DNA of 64,000 nt from Archivesica marissinica (Eukaryota > Mollusca > Bivalvia > Venerida > Vesicomyidae): contig CM026387.1 of NCBI GenBank assembly GCA_014843695.1, forward strand, positions 78,629,536 through 78,693,535, in the 5' to 3' direction. Shown piece by piece: positions 33,282-46,022 of this stretch (within the stretch, counting starts at the first letter, position 1; each line of letters begins with the position of its first letter). The notes beneath the pieces are model-generated. The model made no database searches, was not told where the DNA came from, and saw only the letters and a program-made list of their open reading frames with translations. The position numbers and the translations under genes are program-made.

Positions 33282-36040
33282 TCATAACTCAGATATTTTG
33301 TGATGACCGTATGCAAAGCTGTCTATACCAGTAAAGTATCGTTTATCATCATAGGGAGAGAGATACTTTTTGTTTGTTGTGATACTATAGAGCTGGTGGT
33401 TGAAACTGCGGATCACATTCATGGAGTGTCTTAACGAGCATTGTTTTTCCAAGTATTCAACATAGAATTGGTGGCGAATTTGCTTGTCAACCACACTCTT
33501 CTTGCCATGCTCATCTGTGTCAGTCTCCATGTACCCGTACTGCAAACTGTACATGTTGGGTTTTAGACCAACAAATTGTTCAATTATTCGTCCACCACAC
33601 TCGTCTTTGAATTTTCCCAGAACTTTGCAGTTTTTATTACTGTATAAAGTGTTGTTCTTTTCAAAATTGCTTGTGTCAAACATATCCTGATTTTTAAGCA
33701 TGTCTCTGTACCAGTTTTCGGTTTCAATTTCGTAACAGAGAGAATCTGTATCTGTGAAAAGGAGTTGAGCTTTTTGTTCATACAGCAGCTTAATAAAGTC
33801 GTAATGAAATTGGTACATGAACACCTTCGAAATGTCTAGTATGCAAAATCCAGCGTACATGGGACGGTTCAAGACAATATTCGTTTTTTCATGTGTACAG
33901 CAACCAAGTCTTTATTGAACATTTTAAAAGATTGAAAACTTGGTTTGGCACACACCCTGCGGAGGTGTTTTGGAGTGTTCACGAGTTCCACATGAACGCG
34001 TTTTCTCATGTTCTCAATCGTTTTTCCAAATGTGCTATTGTTTAGCAATTTGAACAAATCCTTTTCAAAACATCTTTTCTGTATTAAATTCTATGTACGG
34101 TCTTAACCAATCAGATTGAGTAAAGCCGATGACTCTATGAACTTCTTTTAGTATAAGACCTTTTGATAAGTAATACTTTAAATTACGATAATGCAACACG
34201 TAATTTCGCTTGGGTTCCAAGTGGTACAAGCTTTTTTGACGATTTACATTTGATACCTAAAGTTTTCTTAAGTTCCTTGCTATGATCTGAAAGCATGTCC
34301 TCATTTATTGTGAGGGACTCTGGTGCCAGGGGATAATCATTGTGCTCATCATGCAAATGCGAGGGAAATCTACTTCCAAAACATATCCTATTTGGGCATC
34401 ATCTGCTACATTAGAAATGTCTAATTGTAATATTTCACTTTAATTCAACCAATAAAAGTGTTTCTCTGGCAAAGATTCATTCATGCTGGTCCCATATAGA
34501 TTGTTACAATCTAAGTATGTCAACCATTTACTCGGCTTTGTTGCATCGTAATTGGGTGCCTCTGGATTATTGGCTTGGGAAAACTTCTTGGAAATCATAG
34601 AGATACCTCCACGAACTCCCCGTTCAAACATATTCACCATGTCAATATCATCCAGAAGTTGAAGTCGGGCACCTGTCATTTTTAACATGGCTTCCCAACT
34701 AAAGCCCGGTAGTGAATAATAATGCGTAGGGTCTAATTTGTAATATTTCAAACAGATCTGAACAGCAGTACATCAGTTTTAAGATACAAGTCGTGATACT
34801 CCCCAAAATTCGTCATGCCAAACGTTTTCCATACCATTTGTGCGTGCTTATAATCATCATCAGATAAAGCACCTTCAGTCAGTTTATTGTAGAACTGTTC
34901 CTGCGAAGGAAGCGACCTGTCTTCAAACTGATCAGGAGATGTCACGTAATCGTAACAGTACACCCCCTTGCGGAGCAGAAGCTCTTGTTTTTCTTTGTCA
35001 GGGAAATGGTTGGCCATATATGGAAACTTGTTTATTCGATCTGTTGCAAGATTAGACACCAATGTGTCCAAAGACCCATTTAAAAATTGTAGACTGTCAA
35101 TAATACGAATGTTTCCCAAACTGAGAGATAAATACTTCTCCATGTTGTTAGGGATACATGAAATGGGTTTGTTTTTATATTTACCAGCTGATTCCATCAA
35201 CAGATGCATATCGTAACCGCGTAAATTATGAAATATAACAGGGTAAAACTTTGACACATGTGATCGTTTCCCTTGCCTAAACTGAAATTGCAAGTTGCAA
35301 TGATTATGGCTTGCCCCCCTGTGGTTTCCGCTCAAGTGGTCATAGTCTCTCACCCTGTCTGCTCCCAACTCTTTTTCACAAATGTGACATGTTTTGGTTT
35401 CATGAAATGCATTCTCTTCCTGTGATGAAAGTTGCATGGGCTTGACTAGACTTAAAGTGTCGCATATATTCCCCCCCTCTTTAAATAGGCACTCAAAAAT
35501 GTATCGATCACATTCAACCCCCTATAAACTTGTACAGGTTTTGATAGTTCATTCTTGGTACATTTGACAATGTAAGAAAATCCACAAAGCTCATGTCTTT
35601 GGTAGGGGGTGGTAGAAGACTTGAATCGGCTTGACAAAACTTTCAAAGTCGGCATAAATAACAAATGGAACTCTTAACTGATTGTGAATGTGATTGAAAT
35701 GGACCCATTGTTGCTCTGGTGGAACATTTTCAGTATGCTGCTTCATGTGGCGCCGACGGTTGTCAGTGCGATTAAACTGCTGGTGACAATATGAGCAACT
35801 GTTAAAGTGTGATGAATATCCATGCATTGATCTAATATGGCGCAGTACATTTGACTTTGTTTTAAACTGCCTTCCACAGTAATCGCAAGTAAAATGTATG
35901 CCTCTTGAAATTTCGTCAGCCATTAACTGTAATCTGCGTAAACTCAACTCTGTGTCATTTTGGTGGGTAATTCCGTGTCTTGATGCCCACTGGTCCAACT
36001 CAGTAACAGTCTGTATATTGTACATGTGTTGCATGTCCAT
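33282..36040 (-). pseudogene. protein-primed family B DNA polymerase (pPolB) with N-terminal zinc fingers, broken
   Basis: This polymerase would copy the element's linear DNA from a terminal-protein primer. Reading from ATG 36040: two C2H2 fingers (CDYCGRQF..., CSYCHQQF...), exonuclease motif I (VIYADFESF), a Cys/His-rich CHICEKELGADRVRDYDHL segment, exo II (FHNLRGYD), exo III (YHDLYLKTDV), polymerase motif A (YLDCNNLYG), motif B (KLLNNSTFGKTIEN) and motif C (LLFTDTDSLCYEI). It ends at TAG 33282-33284. Breaks: a frameshift near 35610; one in a run of seven C at 35471-35477; one near 34755; a TAA at 34440-34442; several between 34060 and 34400; and one near 33870-33900. Motif order and total length (about 920 codons) suit Polinton pPolB, so this is decay, not rearrangement. 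Confidence 0.9.
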
Positions 36041-36775
36041 CTATGAAAATAATGAGGTACCATAATAGCCAAAAAAAGACAAAAAGAAAGGTAGTCCCTA
36101 TTACTTACACCATTATAATAACGTGCGATTTATAAAGTCTTGTGCATAAAATCAATACTTTTCAGCATTTATTTTGAAGGTCAAAAACAAGTTCATGGTT
36201 TACTTGATTAAAATACATACTTGTTTCAAAAAGCAGTTACTTATCATATTGATAGTATTCTGTTCAGTAATTGAAATACCCGTATTTTAAATATGACAGG
36301 GTGTAAGTTATGCGAACTTATTAAGATAACTTTACACGGTTGCAAGACATCTGTCACGTATAATATATAAAGATTTATAAACATACCTTCACTGTAGTCT
36401 ATACAAATAGTAACGTCTGATCTAATTGTTACAAAAGTATCATGGAGTACACTATTAATAGTTAGAATGTATCGATGTTAAATGCTCGGCTGTCATCAGG
36501 AGAATGTTTTTTAAACCTGGCGCGCAATGATATAATTATTAGTATATTTGTATATTGCGCATGCTCCATAAATAATATACCATCCAATTGTAACCGGATA
36601 CTAACACCATGACCTTATTTTGGAATTCCAATGTAAATCAGTTTCATCATTCTTTAAATAAATGTAACGTGTCTGAACACACAAGCCGATGATGTATGTA
36701 ATCTACCCGTTTCTATCTTTACCTAGTTAAACGCTAGGTAGAATTTGATAGCGTCTGTTTACAAACTCGATGTTT
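36041..36775. other. non-coding part of the element upstream of the polymerase
   Basis: No frame above 60 codons. It probably contained the polymerase promoter. Nothing specific is visible. Confidence 0.4.
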
Positions 36776-36779
36776 TTGT

Positions 36780-37631
36780 TTAATCATATTTTATTGAATT
36801 TATCATAAATGTACAGTAGCAGCAATACATAATACAACATTAAGTAATAACAAGTACAACGCATGATAAAACAAAAGGGTTGGACTACACGTTTTTCCAA
36901 CATTAGTTAAACGACCCGTCCCTAACGTCAGAATAATGTTTGATTAAACTAAATGACGGTTTTTTATTGAAAATAATTACAAGATGATTTTAAAAAAAAT
37001 CCTGGTTTGAAAAAAATAATTGAAGCAAAAATAAATAAAATAACTTAAGACTTCATCCCCCAAACCCACCCGCTGCTACCCCATGCCACCGAAGATAATT
37101 CAGTATATGAGCCTCTCTCGATAAGTATTTTATTGTACAATATGTGATATATAGGTGGGCGTATTGTAAATTATGAGAAGCGATGTGTGTTTTTAATGTA
37201 TGATTGTACTTCTAGAAATAGTGTTTTATTATCATCATTGGATAGCGATTCTATTCCATGAAGTAGTTTATGAGTACTGAGAGGATGAAACCTACGAGTA
37301 TTGACAAATAACAAGTGTTGTGCATTAATATAGTGACTGCATTTAAAGAAGAAATGTTCTGCATTTTCAATGCCATGTTCGCATGAGAATTCGGGATAGT
37401 CTCGTAAATGGTTGAAGAAAAGATCAATATTTAAGTTGCTACAGCGATTTCTAATTCGAGTTTGTATTACTGAGTAAACCCGTTCACCAGTTAAGTAGAA
37501 CGATGGGACTATGGGAGATTAAATTTCTTTTTAAGTTTGTTTTTAAAGGTTGTCAATGTATTTACGTTGCGTGTTGATAGGTCGAGTGTATTCCATAAAC
37601 TTATAACTGACTCGATAAATGAATAAACTGG
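36780..37631 (-). pseudogene. LINE (CR1/Jockey-like) 3' end nested in the Polinton-like element
   Basis: On the - strand the C-terminal part of a non-LTR reverse transcriptase ORF is readable. VISLWNTLDLSTRNVNTL lies in one frame up to about 37520. After a frameshift come VYSVIQTRIRNRCSNLN and CEHGIENAEHFFFKCSHY, ending at TAA 37171-37173. The C...H...C terminal knuckle is typical of these elements. A 3' UTR follows down to an AATAAA near 36790. It is 5'-truncated and broken; it lies between the polymerase and the right terminal repeat, so it inserted after the Polinton-like element. Confidence 0.82.
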
Positions 37632-37814
37632 TTAATATTACTACCACTATATGAATGCGTTGAATATACAGTTAACATATTTCTTCTGCTCACAATAAGT
37701 TATCTGATACAATGATTTAAACTAGTGTAATACATTATTATACATTTCTCATCGATTTAAATTTAAACTGTTACAGTTCTTAAGGTTTGTTCATTAAAAA
37801 TATAGCTAATAATA

Positions 37815-37989
37815 ACTCTGGATTTTCCGATCTAAAAATAAATGTATTATTTGGATTTTCCATATATTTGTTTAAAAATAGACTCATAATTATGGACACA
37901 CATTCTAAAAATAGATTGGATCCCCATGAGGAGCTTATATAGAATATATAGTGTGCTCTTGGGGCAGAACTGTCATTTCCTATTCATCA
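37815..37989 (-). repeat. right terminal inverted repeat
   Basis: Read on the - strand it begins TGATGAATAGGAAATGACAG and then shows CTATATAAGCTCCTCATG, AATCTATTTTTAGAATG and CCATAATTATGAGTCTATTT, matching the left end. Together they give about 175 bp of imperfect inverted repeat. Confidence 0.9.
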
Positions 37990-38110
37990 TATATGTGATC
38001 ATTCGTGTTGGAGGCAACCGGAGTCTCGCTCTGGCGACAACCGTGCCATCTCGCATATTTCCCGGTCCGACATCGAACCCGGGTTGCATTGGTGAGAAGC
38101 GACCGTGCTA
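37990..38110 (-). repeat. SINE abutting the right end of the Polinton-like element
   Basis: Reverse-strand copy of the family at 1-170 and 5031-5190: TTAGCACGGTCGCTTCTCAC, B-box CCCGGGTTCGATGTCGG, then AGATGGCACGGTTGTCGCC and ACACGAATGATCACAT. It stops at the terminal repeat. Confidence 0.7.
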
Positions 38111-38163
38111 ACCATCAGTGCATTGGTAATATGTATGTGCATATGTTATATAATTATATTCCA

Positions 38164-38416
38164 GGAATGAATCGCTTGTTAATAGTATCCATCAGGGTAT
38201 GAACTGTATTGAAGGTGTTTAGTGTGTGTTGAGGCTGAAGGCTCCACGCTACCTGTAAGCACTCCCAATGTAGTTCATACCCCGACGGAAACTATTAACC
38301 CGCGATTGACTTAAGGAATGAATCGCGTGTTAATAGTTTCCATTGGAGTATGAACTACATTGAGTGTGTTTTAAAGTGTGTGGAGATAAATGGAAACTAT
38401 TAGCATGCGATTCATT
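38164..38416. repeat. nested fold-back sequence
   Basis: GAATGAATCGCTTGTTAATAG then GGGTATGAACTG is followed by inverted CAATGTAGTTCATACCCCG then GGAAACTATTAACCCGCGAT. A second start, GAATGAATCGCGTGTTAATA (38314), has its inverse at 38392-38416. Two hairpins in a row, probably a MITE or fold-back remnant. No exon is seen here. Confidence 0.7.
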
Positions 38417-38745
38417 AATTATAGTTATATTAATTATTCTTTTCAATGAGACAAAGAAAACAAATCACACTTTCCAATTAAAGGTATTTAGTCCAAATGT
38501 GCGACTTATCGTGTGGTGGGGATCTGATAATTACATCATTGGAACAGCGTAGACAGTAAGACACGAACTTGTATACAATCAAGGTACATACGTTCATGGA
38601 AGGATCTGCAATACCGATGTAGATATTACTTAATAATATATTTACATGAGACGATTCTAAATACCATAGTACCATTCAATTAAATATTTAACTTGAATCA
38701 GTTATATCGTCTATGTATAAAATGAGATATGATATTATAATACAG

Positions 38746-38844
38746 GTGTTTGTTTCAACATGCACGCTGAATATAAGAATGTATCCCTTTGATGAACAAA
38801 CATGCGACATTGAATTTACATCATGGCGCTACAGTACATTTCAT
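38746..38844 (+). CDS. Cys-loop exon of a nicotinic-type ligand-gated ion channel
   Basis: 33 codons between ATAATACAG|GTGTTT and TTTCAT|GTAAGT, phase 0 at both ends. The residues contain the signature of the pentameric receptor superfamily: CTLNIRMYPFDEQTC, two cysteines 13 residues apart with the central Y-P-F-D, then DIEFTSWRYSTFH. In the protein this loop lies at the base of the extracellular ligand-binding domain and couples binding to the pore. No other exon of the gene is found on this strand in the window. The exon at 57222-57917 on the other strand carries the part that should follow, in the matching phase. Confidence 0.85.
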
Positions 38845-38899
38845 GTAAGTCAAACATGTTGAAATTTTCCAAAACGACTGGCGTTCATTTATTTGCTTG

Positions 38900-39185
38900 T
38901 TTTGAGGTTTAAAGTCGCCCCGACAGCTTAGGTTATATGGCGACTCTAAGGCTGGTATTGGTGGAGGAAGACTCCGGATGCACATTCGAGCAGTATTTCA
39001 GACACGGACGGGTACCCGGGTAGAACCACCGACCTTCCGATAACCAGCTTGATAGCTGTCTCACATGAAACAATTCCGACACCCCAGTGACATTCGAACC
39101 GACATCGATGATGTGCAAGTGATTTGAAGTTAATGACCTCACCGTAACGGAGGCCACATAGGGACGTTCAATATGCCATGTAACT
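38900..39185 (-). repeat. SINE, inverted
   Basis: On the - strand: TCGGTTCGAATGTCACTGG, then GGTCGGTGGTTCTACCCGGG and GGAGTCTTCCTCCACCAATA, ending TAACCTAAGCTGTCGGGGCG. It shares TGGTTCTACCCGGGT and the following block with 22380-22580. Confidence 0.65.
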
Positions 39186-39473
39186 TTAGCCAGAACTTGA
39201 GAAAGCATCCATTTTCATTATCATAGGTTCGTACAATTCTTTTGAAACATACTAAGCTCTCTACTCTATAGGCTGTTTAGAAATGTGTTTGTCGCAGTGT
39301 TTTCTATGAACACCTGAACGAATATAGAAAGGCGAACAATCACATATAATAATCATGTTACATTACAAAATCATTCTTTGTGATTGACATTTCATCACCA
39401 ATTCTTCCACGATATGACGTTCTATATAGAATCGACGTTCTCTACTAATTATACCAAACAATTTCCATCCAAG

Positions 39474-42400
39474 TCGGTTAACTAGCGAGCACCTCCAAGT
39501 CGGTTACCGAGCGAGTCCATCCAAGTCGCGGTTACCGAGTGAGTCCATCCAAGTCGCGGTTACCGAGCGAGTCCATCCAAGTCGCGGTTACCAAGCGAGT
39601 CCATCCAAGTCATGGTTACCGAGTGAGTCCATCCAAGTCGCGGTTACCGAGTGATTCCATCCAAGTCGCGGTTACCGAGCGAGTCCATCTATGTCGTGGT
39701 TACTGAGCGAGTCCATCTATGTCGTGGTTACTGAGTGAGTCCATCTATGTCGTGGTTACTGAGCGAGTCCATCCAAGTCTGGGTTACCGAGCGAGTCCAT
39801 CTATGCCGTGGTTACTGAGTGAGTCCATCTATGTCGTGGTTACTGAGTGAGTCCATCTATGCCGTGGTTACTGAGTGAGTCCATCTATGCCGTGGTTACT
39901 GAGTGAGTCCATCTATGCCGTGGTTACCGAGCGAGTCCATCTATGCCGTGGTTACTGAGTGAGTCCATCTATGCCGTGGTTACTGAGTGAGTCCATCTAT
40001 GCCGTGTTTACTGAGTGAGTCCATCTATGTCATGGTTACTGAGTGAGTCTATCCAAGTCGCGGTTACTGAGCGAGTCCATCCAAGTCGCGGTTACCGAGC
40101 GAGTCCATCTATGTCGCGGTTACTGAGTGAGTCCATCCAAGTCGCGGTTACCGAGCGAGTCCATCTATGTCGCGGTTACTGAGTGAGTCCATCCAAGTCG
40201 TGGTTACTGAGTGAGTCCATCTATGTCGTGGTTACTGAGTGAGTCCATCCAAGTCGCGGTTACTGAGCGAGTCCATCCAAGTCGTGGTTACTGAGCGAGT
40301 CCATCCAAGTCGTGGTTACCGAGTGAGTCCATCCAAGTCGTGGTTACTGAGTGATTCCATCCAAGTCGCGGTTACCGAGCGAGTCCATCCAAGTCGCGGT
40401 TACCGAGCGAATCCATCCAAGTCGTGGTTACTGAGTGAGTCCATCCAAGTCGCGGTTACTGGGTGAGTCCATCTATGTCGCGGTTACTGAGTGAGTCCAT
40501 CCATGTCGCGGTTACTGAGTGAGTCCATCTATGTCGCGGTTACTGAGTGAGTCCATCCAAGTCGCGGTTACTGAGTGAGTCCATCTATGTCGTGGTTACT
40601 GAGTGAGTCCATCTATGTCGTGGTTACTGGGTGAGTCCATCCATGTCGCGGTTACTGGGTGAGTCCATCTATGTCGCGGTTACTGAGTGAGTCCATCCAA
40701 GTCGCGGTTACTGAGTGAGTCCATCTATGTCGTGGTTACTGAGTGAGTCCATCTATATCGTGGTTACTGGGTGAGTCCATAAGTCGCGGTTACTGAGTGA
40801 GTCCATCTATGTCGCGGTTACTGAGTGAGTCCATCTATGTCGTGGTTACTGAGTGAGTCCATCTATGTCGTGGTTACTGGGTGAGTCCATCCAAGTCGTG
40901 GTTACTGAGTGAGTCCATCTATGTCGTGGTTACTGAGTGAGTCCATCCAAGTCGCGGTTACCGAGCGAGTCCATCTAGTCGTGGTTACTGAGTGAGTCCA
41001 TCCAAGTCGCGGTTACTGAGTGAGTCCATCTATGTCGTGGTTACTGGGTGAGTCCATCCAAGTCGCGGTTACTGAGCGAGTCCATCCAAGTCGCGGTTAC
41101 TGAGTGAGTCCATCTAAGTCGTGGTTACTGAGTGAGTCCATCCAAGTCGCGGTTACCGAGCGAGTCCATCTATGTCGCGGTTACTGAGTGAGTCCATCTA
41201 TGTCGTGGTTACTGGGTGAGTCCATCCAAGTCGCGGTTACTGAGCGAGTCCATCCAAGTCGCGGTTACCGAGCGAATCCATCTAAGTCGTGGTTACTGAG
41301 GGAGTCCATCCAAGTCGCGGTTACCGAGCGAGTCCATCTATGTCGCGGTTACTGAGTGAGTCCATCCAGGTCGTGGTTACCGAGCGAGTCCATCTATGTC
41401 GCGGTTACTGAGTGAGTCCATCCAAGTCGCGGTTACTGAGTGAGTCCATCTATGTCGTGGTTACTGAGTGATTCCATCCAAGTCGCAGTTACCGAGCGAG
41501 TCCATCCAAGTCGTGGTTACCGAGCGAATCCATCCAAGTCATGGTTACCGAGCGAGTCCATCCAAGTCGTGGTTACTGAGTGAGTCCATCCAAGTCGTTG
41601 TTACTGAGTGAGTCCATCCAAGTCGCGGTTACTGGGTGAGTCCATCTATGTCGCGGTTACTGAGTGAGTCCATCCAAGTCGCGGTTACTGAGTGAGTCCA
41701 TCTATGTCGCGGTTACTGAGTGAGTCCATCCAAGTCGCGGTTACTGAGTGAGTCCATCTATGTCGTGGTTACTGAGTGAGTCCACCTATGTCGCGGTTAC
41801 TGAGTGAGTCCATCCAAGTCGCGGTTACTGAGTGAGTCCATCTATGTCGCGGTTACTGAGTGAGTCCATCTATGTCGTGGTTACTGGGTGAGTCCATCCA
41901 AGTCGCGGTTACTGAGTGAGTCCATCTATGTCGCGGTTACTGAGTGAGTCCATCTATGTCGTGGTTACTGAGTGAGTCCATCTATGTCGTGGTTACTGGG
42001 TGAGTCCATCCAAGTCGTCGTTACTGAGTGAGTCCATCTAAGTCACGGTTACCGAGCTAGTCCATCTACGTCATGGTTACCGAGTGAGTCCATCCAAGTC
42101 GCGGTTACTGGGTGAGTCCATCTATGTCGTGGTTACTGGGTGAGTCCATCCAAGTCGTGGTTACTGAGTGAGTCCATCCATATCGTGGTTACTGGGTGAG
42201 TCCATATATGTCGTGGTTACTGGGTGAGTCCATCTATATCGTGGTTACTGAGTGAGTCCATATATGTCGTGGTTACTGGGTGAGTCTATCTATGTCGTGG
42301 TTACTGGGTGAGTCCATCTATGTCGTGGTTACCGAGCGAGTCCATCTATGTCGTGTTTACTGGGTGAGTCCATCCAAGTCGCGGTTACTGAGTGAGTCCA

Positions 42401-45400
42401 TCCAAGTCGCGGTTACTGAGTGAGTCCATCTATGTCGTGGTTACTGAGTGATTCCATCCAAGTCGCAGTTACCGAGCGAGTCCATCCAAGTCGTGGTTAC
42501 CGAGCGAATCCATCCAAGTCGTGGTTACCGAGCGAGTCCATCCAAGTCGCGGTTATCGAGTGATTCCATCCAAGTCGCGGTTATCGAGTGAATCCATCCA
42601 AGTCGCGGTTATCGAGTGATTCCATCCAAGTCGCGGTTACCGAGCGAATCCATCCAAGTCGTGGTTACTGAGTGAGTCCATCCAAGTCGTTGTTACTGAG
42701 TGAGTCCATCCAAGTCGCGGTTACTGGGCGAGTCCATCTATGTCGCGGTTACTGAGTGAGTCCATCCAAGTCGCGGTTACTGAGTGAGTCCATCTATGTT
42801 GCGGTTACTGAGTGAGTCCATCCAAGTCGCGGTTACTGAGTGAGTCCATCTATGTCGTGGTTACTGAGTGAGTCCACCTATGTCGTGGTTACTGGGTGAG
42901 TCCATCCAAGTCGCGGTTACTGAGTGAGTCCATCTATGTCGTGGTTACTGAGTGAGTCCATCTATGTCGTGGTTACTGGGTGAGTCCATCCAAGTCGTGG
43001 TTACTGAGTGAGTCCATCTGTGTCGTCGTTACTGAGTGAGTCCATCTACGTCATGGTTACCGAGTGAGTCCATCCAAGTCGCGGTTACTGGGTGAGTCCA
43101 TCTATGTCGTGGTTACTGGGTGAGTCCATCCAAGTCGTGGTTACTGAGTGAGTCCATCCATATCGTGGTTACTGGGTGAGTCCATCTATGTCGTGGTTAC
43201 TGGGTGAGTCCATCTATATCGTGGTTACTGAGTGAGTCCATATATGTCGTGGTTACTGGGTGAGTCCATCTATGTCGTGGTTACTGGGTGAGTCCATCTA
43301 TGTCGTGGTTACCGAGCGAGTCCATCTATGTCGTGTTTACTGGGTGAGTCCATCCAAGTCATGGTTACTGAGTGAGTCCATCTATGTCGTGGTTACTGGG
43401 TGAGTCCATCTATGTCGTGGTTACTGGGTGAGTCCATCTATGTCGTGGTTACTGGGTGAGTCCATCTATGTCGTGGTTACTGGGTGAGTCCATCTATGTC
43501 GTGGTTACTGGGTGAGTCCATCTATGTCGTGGTTACTGAGTGAGTCCATATATGTCGTGGTTACTGGGTGAGTCCATCTATGTCGTGGTTACTGAGTGAG
43601 TCCATCTATGTCGTGGTTACTGGGTGAGTCCATCCAAGTCGTGGTTACTGAGTGAGTCCATCCATGTCGTGGTTACTGGGTGAGTCCATCAGTCGTGGTT
43701 ACTGAGTGAGTCCATCTATGTCGTGGTTACTGAGTGAGTCCATCTATGTCGTGGTTACTGAGTGAGTCCATCTATGTCGTGGTTACTGGGTGAGTCCATC
43801 TATGTCGTGGTTACTGAGTGAGTCCATCTATGTCGTGGTTACTGGGTGAGTCCATCCATCGTGGTTACTGAGTGAGTCCATCTATGTCGTGGTTACTGGG
43901 TGAGTCCATCCAAGTCGCGGTTACTGGGCGAGTCCATCTATGTCGCGGTTACTGAGCGAGTCCATCCAAGTCGCGGTTACTGAGTGAGTCCATCTATGTC
44001 GCGGTTACTGAGTGAGTCCATCCAAGTCGCGGTTACTGAGTGAGTCCATCTGTGTCGTGGTTACTGAGTGAGTCCATCTAAGTCACGGTTACCGAGCTAG
44101 TCCATCTACGTCATGGTTACCGAGTGAGTCCATCCAAGTCGCGGTTACTGGGTGAGTCCATCTATGTCGTGGTTACTGGGTGAGTCCATCCAAGTCGCGG
44201 TTACTGAGCGAGTCCATCCAAGTCGCGGTTACCGAGCGAATCCATCTAAGTCGTGGTTACTGAGGGAGTCCATCCAAGTCGCGGTTACCGAGCGAGTCCA
44301 TCTATGTCGCGGTTACTGAGTGAGTCCATCCAGGTCGTGGTTACCGAGCGAGTCCATCTATGTCGCGGTTACTGAGTGAGTCCATCCAAGTCGCGGTTAC
44401 TGAGTGAGTCCATCTATGTCGTGGTTACTGAGTGATTCCATCCAAGTCGCAGTTACCGAGCGAGTCCATCCAAGTCGTGGTTACCGAGCGAATCCATCCA
44501 AGTCATGGTTACCGAGCGAGTCCATCCAAGTCGTGAGTCGGTTACTGAGTGAGTCCATCCAAGTCGTGGTTACTGAGTGAGTCCATCCAAGTCGCGGTTA
44601 CTGGGTGAGTCCATCTATGTCGCGGTTACGAGGAGTCCATCCAAGTCGCGGTTACTGAGTGAGTCCATCTATGTCGCGGTTACTGAGTGAGTCCATCCAA
44701 GTAGCGGTTACTGAGTGAGTCCATCTATGTCGTGGTTACTGAGTGAGTCCATCCAAGTCGCGGTTACTGAGTGAGTCCATTAAGTCGCGGTTACTGAGTG
44801 AGTCCATCTATGTCGTGGTTACTGAGTGAGTCCATCCTAGTCGTGGTTACTGGGTGAGTCCATCCAAGTCGCGGTTACTGAGTGAGTCCATCTATGTCGC
44901 GGTTACTGAGTGAGTCCATCTATGTCGTGGTTACTGAGTGAGTCCATCTATGTCGTGGTTACTGGGTGAGTCCATCTAAGTCGTGGTTACTGAGTGAGTC
45001 CATCTAAGTCGTGGTTACTGAGTGAGTCCATCTAAGTCATGGTTACCGAGCTAGTCCATCTACGTCATGGTTACCGAGTGAGTCCATCCAAGTCGCGGTT
45101 ACTGGGTGAGTCCATCTATGTCGTGGTTACTGGGTGAGTCCATCCAAGTCGTGGTTACTGAGTGAGTCCATCCATATCGTGGTTACTGGGTGAGTCCATA
45201 TATGTCGTGGTTACTGGGTGAGTCCATCTATATCGTGGTTACTGAGTGAGTCCATATATGTCGTGGTTACTGGGTGAGTCTATCTATGTCGTGGTTACTG
45301 GGTGAGTCCATCTATGTCGTGGTTACCGAGCGAGTCCATCTATGTCGTGTTTACTGGGTGAGTCCATCCAAGTCGCGGTTACTGAGTGAGTCCATCCAAG

Positions 45401-46022
45401 TCGCGGTTACTGAGTGAGTCCATCTATGTCGTGGTTACTGAGTGATTCCATCCAAGTCGCAGTTACCGAGCGAGTTCATCCAAGTCGTGGTTACCGAGTG
45501 AATCCATCCAAGTCGTGGTTACCGAGCGAGTCCATCCAAGTCGCGGTTATCGAGTGATTCCATCCAAGTCGCGGTTATCGAGTGAATCCATCCAAGTCGC
45601 GGTTATCGAGTGATTCCATCCAAGTCGCGGTTACCGAGCGAATCCATCCAAGTCGCGGTTACGAGATCCATCCAAGTCGTGGTTACTGAGTGAGTCCATC
45701 CAAGTCGCGGTTACTGAGTGAGTCCATCCAAGTCGCGGTTACTGAGTGAGTCCATCTATGTCGTGGTTACTGAGTGAGTCCATCTATGTCGCGGTTACTG
45801 AGTGAGTCCATCTATGTCGCGGTTACTGAGTGAGTCCATCTATGTCGTGGTTACTGAGTGAGTCCATCTATGTCGTGGTTACTGAGTGAGTCCATCTATG
45901 TCGTGGTTACTGGGTGAGTCCATCCAAGTCGCGGTTACTGAGTGAGTCCATCTATGTCGTGGTTACTGAGTGAGTCCATCCATGTCGTGGTTACTGAGTG
46001 AGTCCATCCATGTCGTGGTTAC
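39474..46022. repeat. 28-bp satellite, forward orientation
   Basis: About 234 units whose constant part is GTTACTGAGTGAGTCCATC, followed by CAAGTCGCG or TATGTCGTG. Positions alternate between a few variants (CCGAGCGA/CTGAGTGA/CTGGGTGA). Rare variants recur in blocks: TCCATCCAGGTCGTGG at 41361 and 44325, and GAGCTAGTCCATCTACGTC near 42055, 44100 and 45050. This points to higher-order duplication. The array runs straight into the assembly gap. ORFs inside it are artefacts. Confidence 0.98.

Larger units (their letters stand above)
28898..37989. mobile_element. Polinton/Maverick-like element, 9.1 kb, degenerate
   Basis: Bounded by inverted repeats. It holds, left to right, integrase with chromodomain (+), zinc-finger/packaging ATPase (+) and zinc-finger protein with acidic tail (+), then protein-primed family B polymerase with N-terminal zinc fingers (-). 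Integrase near one end and polymerase reading inward from the other is the usual Polinton plan. Polintons are large self-synthesising DNA transposons related to viruses, usually 15-20 kb with capsid and protease genes. Here the 32.2-33.3 kb gap is non-coding and no capsid-like frame is seen. All four genes carry frameshifts or stops, so this copy is dead. No 6-bp target duplication is visible at the ends as I place them. Confidence 0.9.

Noticed and set aside
28880..38000. 6-bp target site duplication of the Polinton-like element
   Set aside because: Bases just outside the placed ends (ATCAAC on the left, TATATG on the right) do not match, so the duplication is decayed or the ends are off by a few bases.
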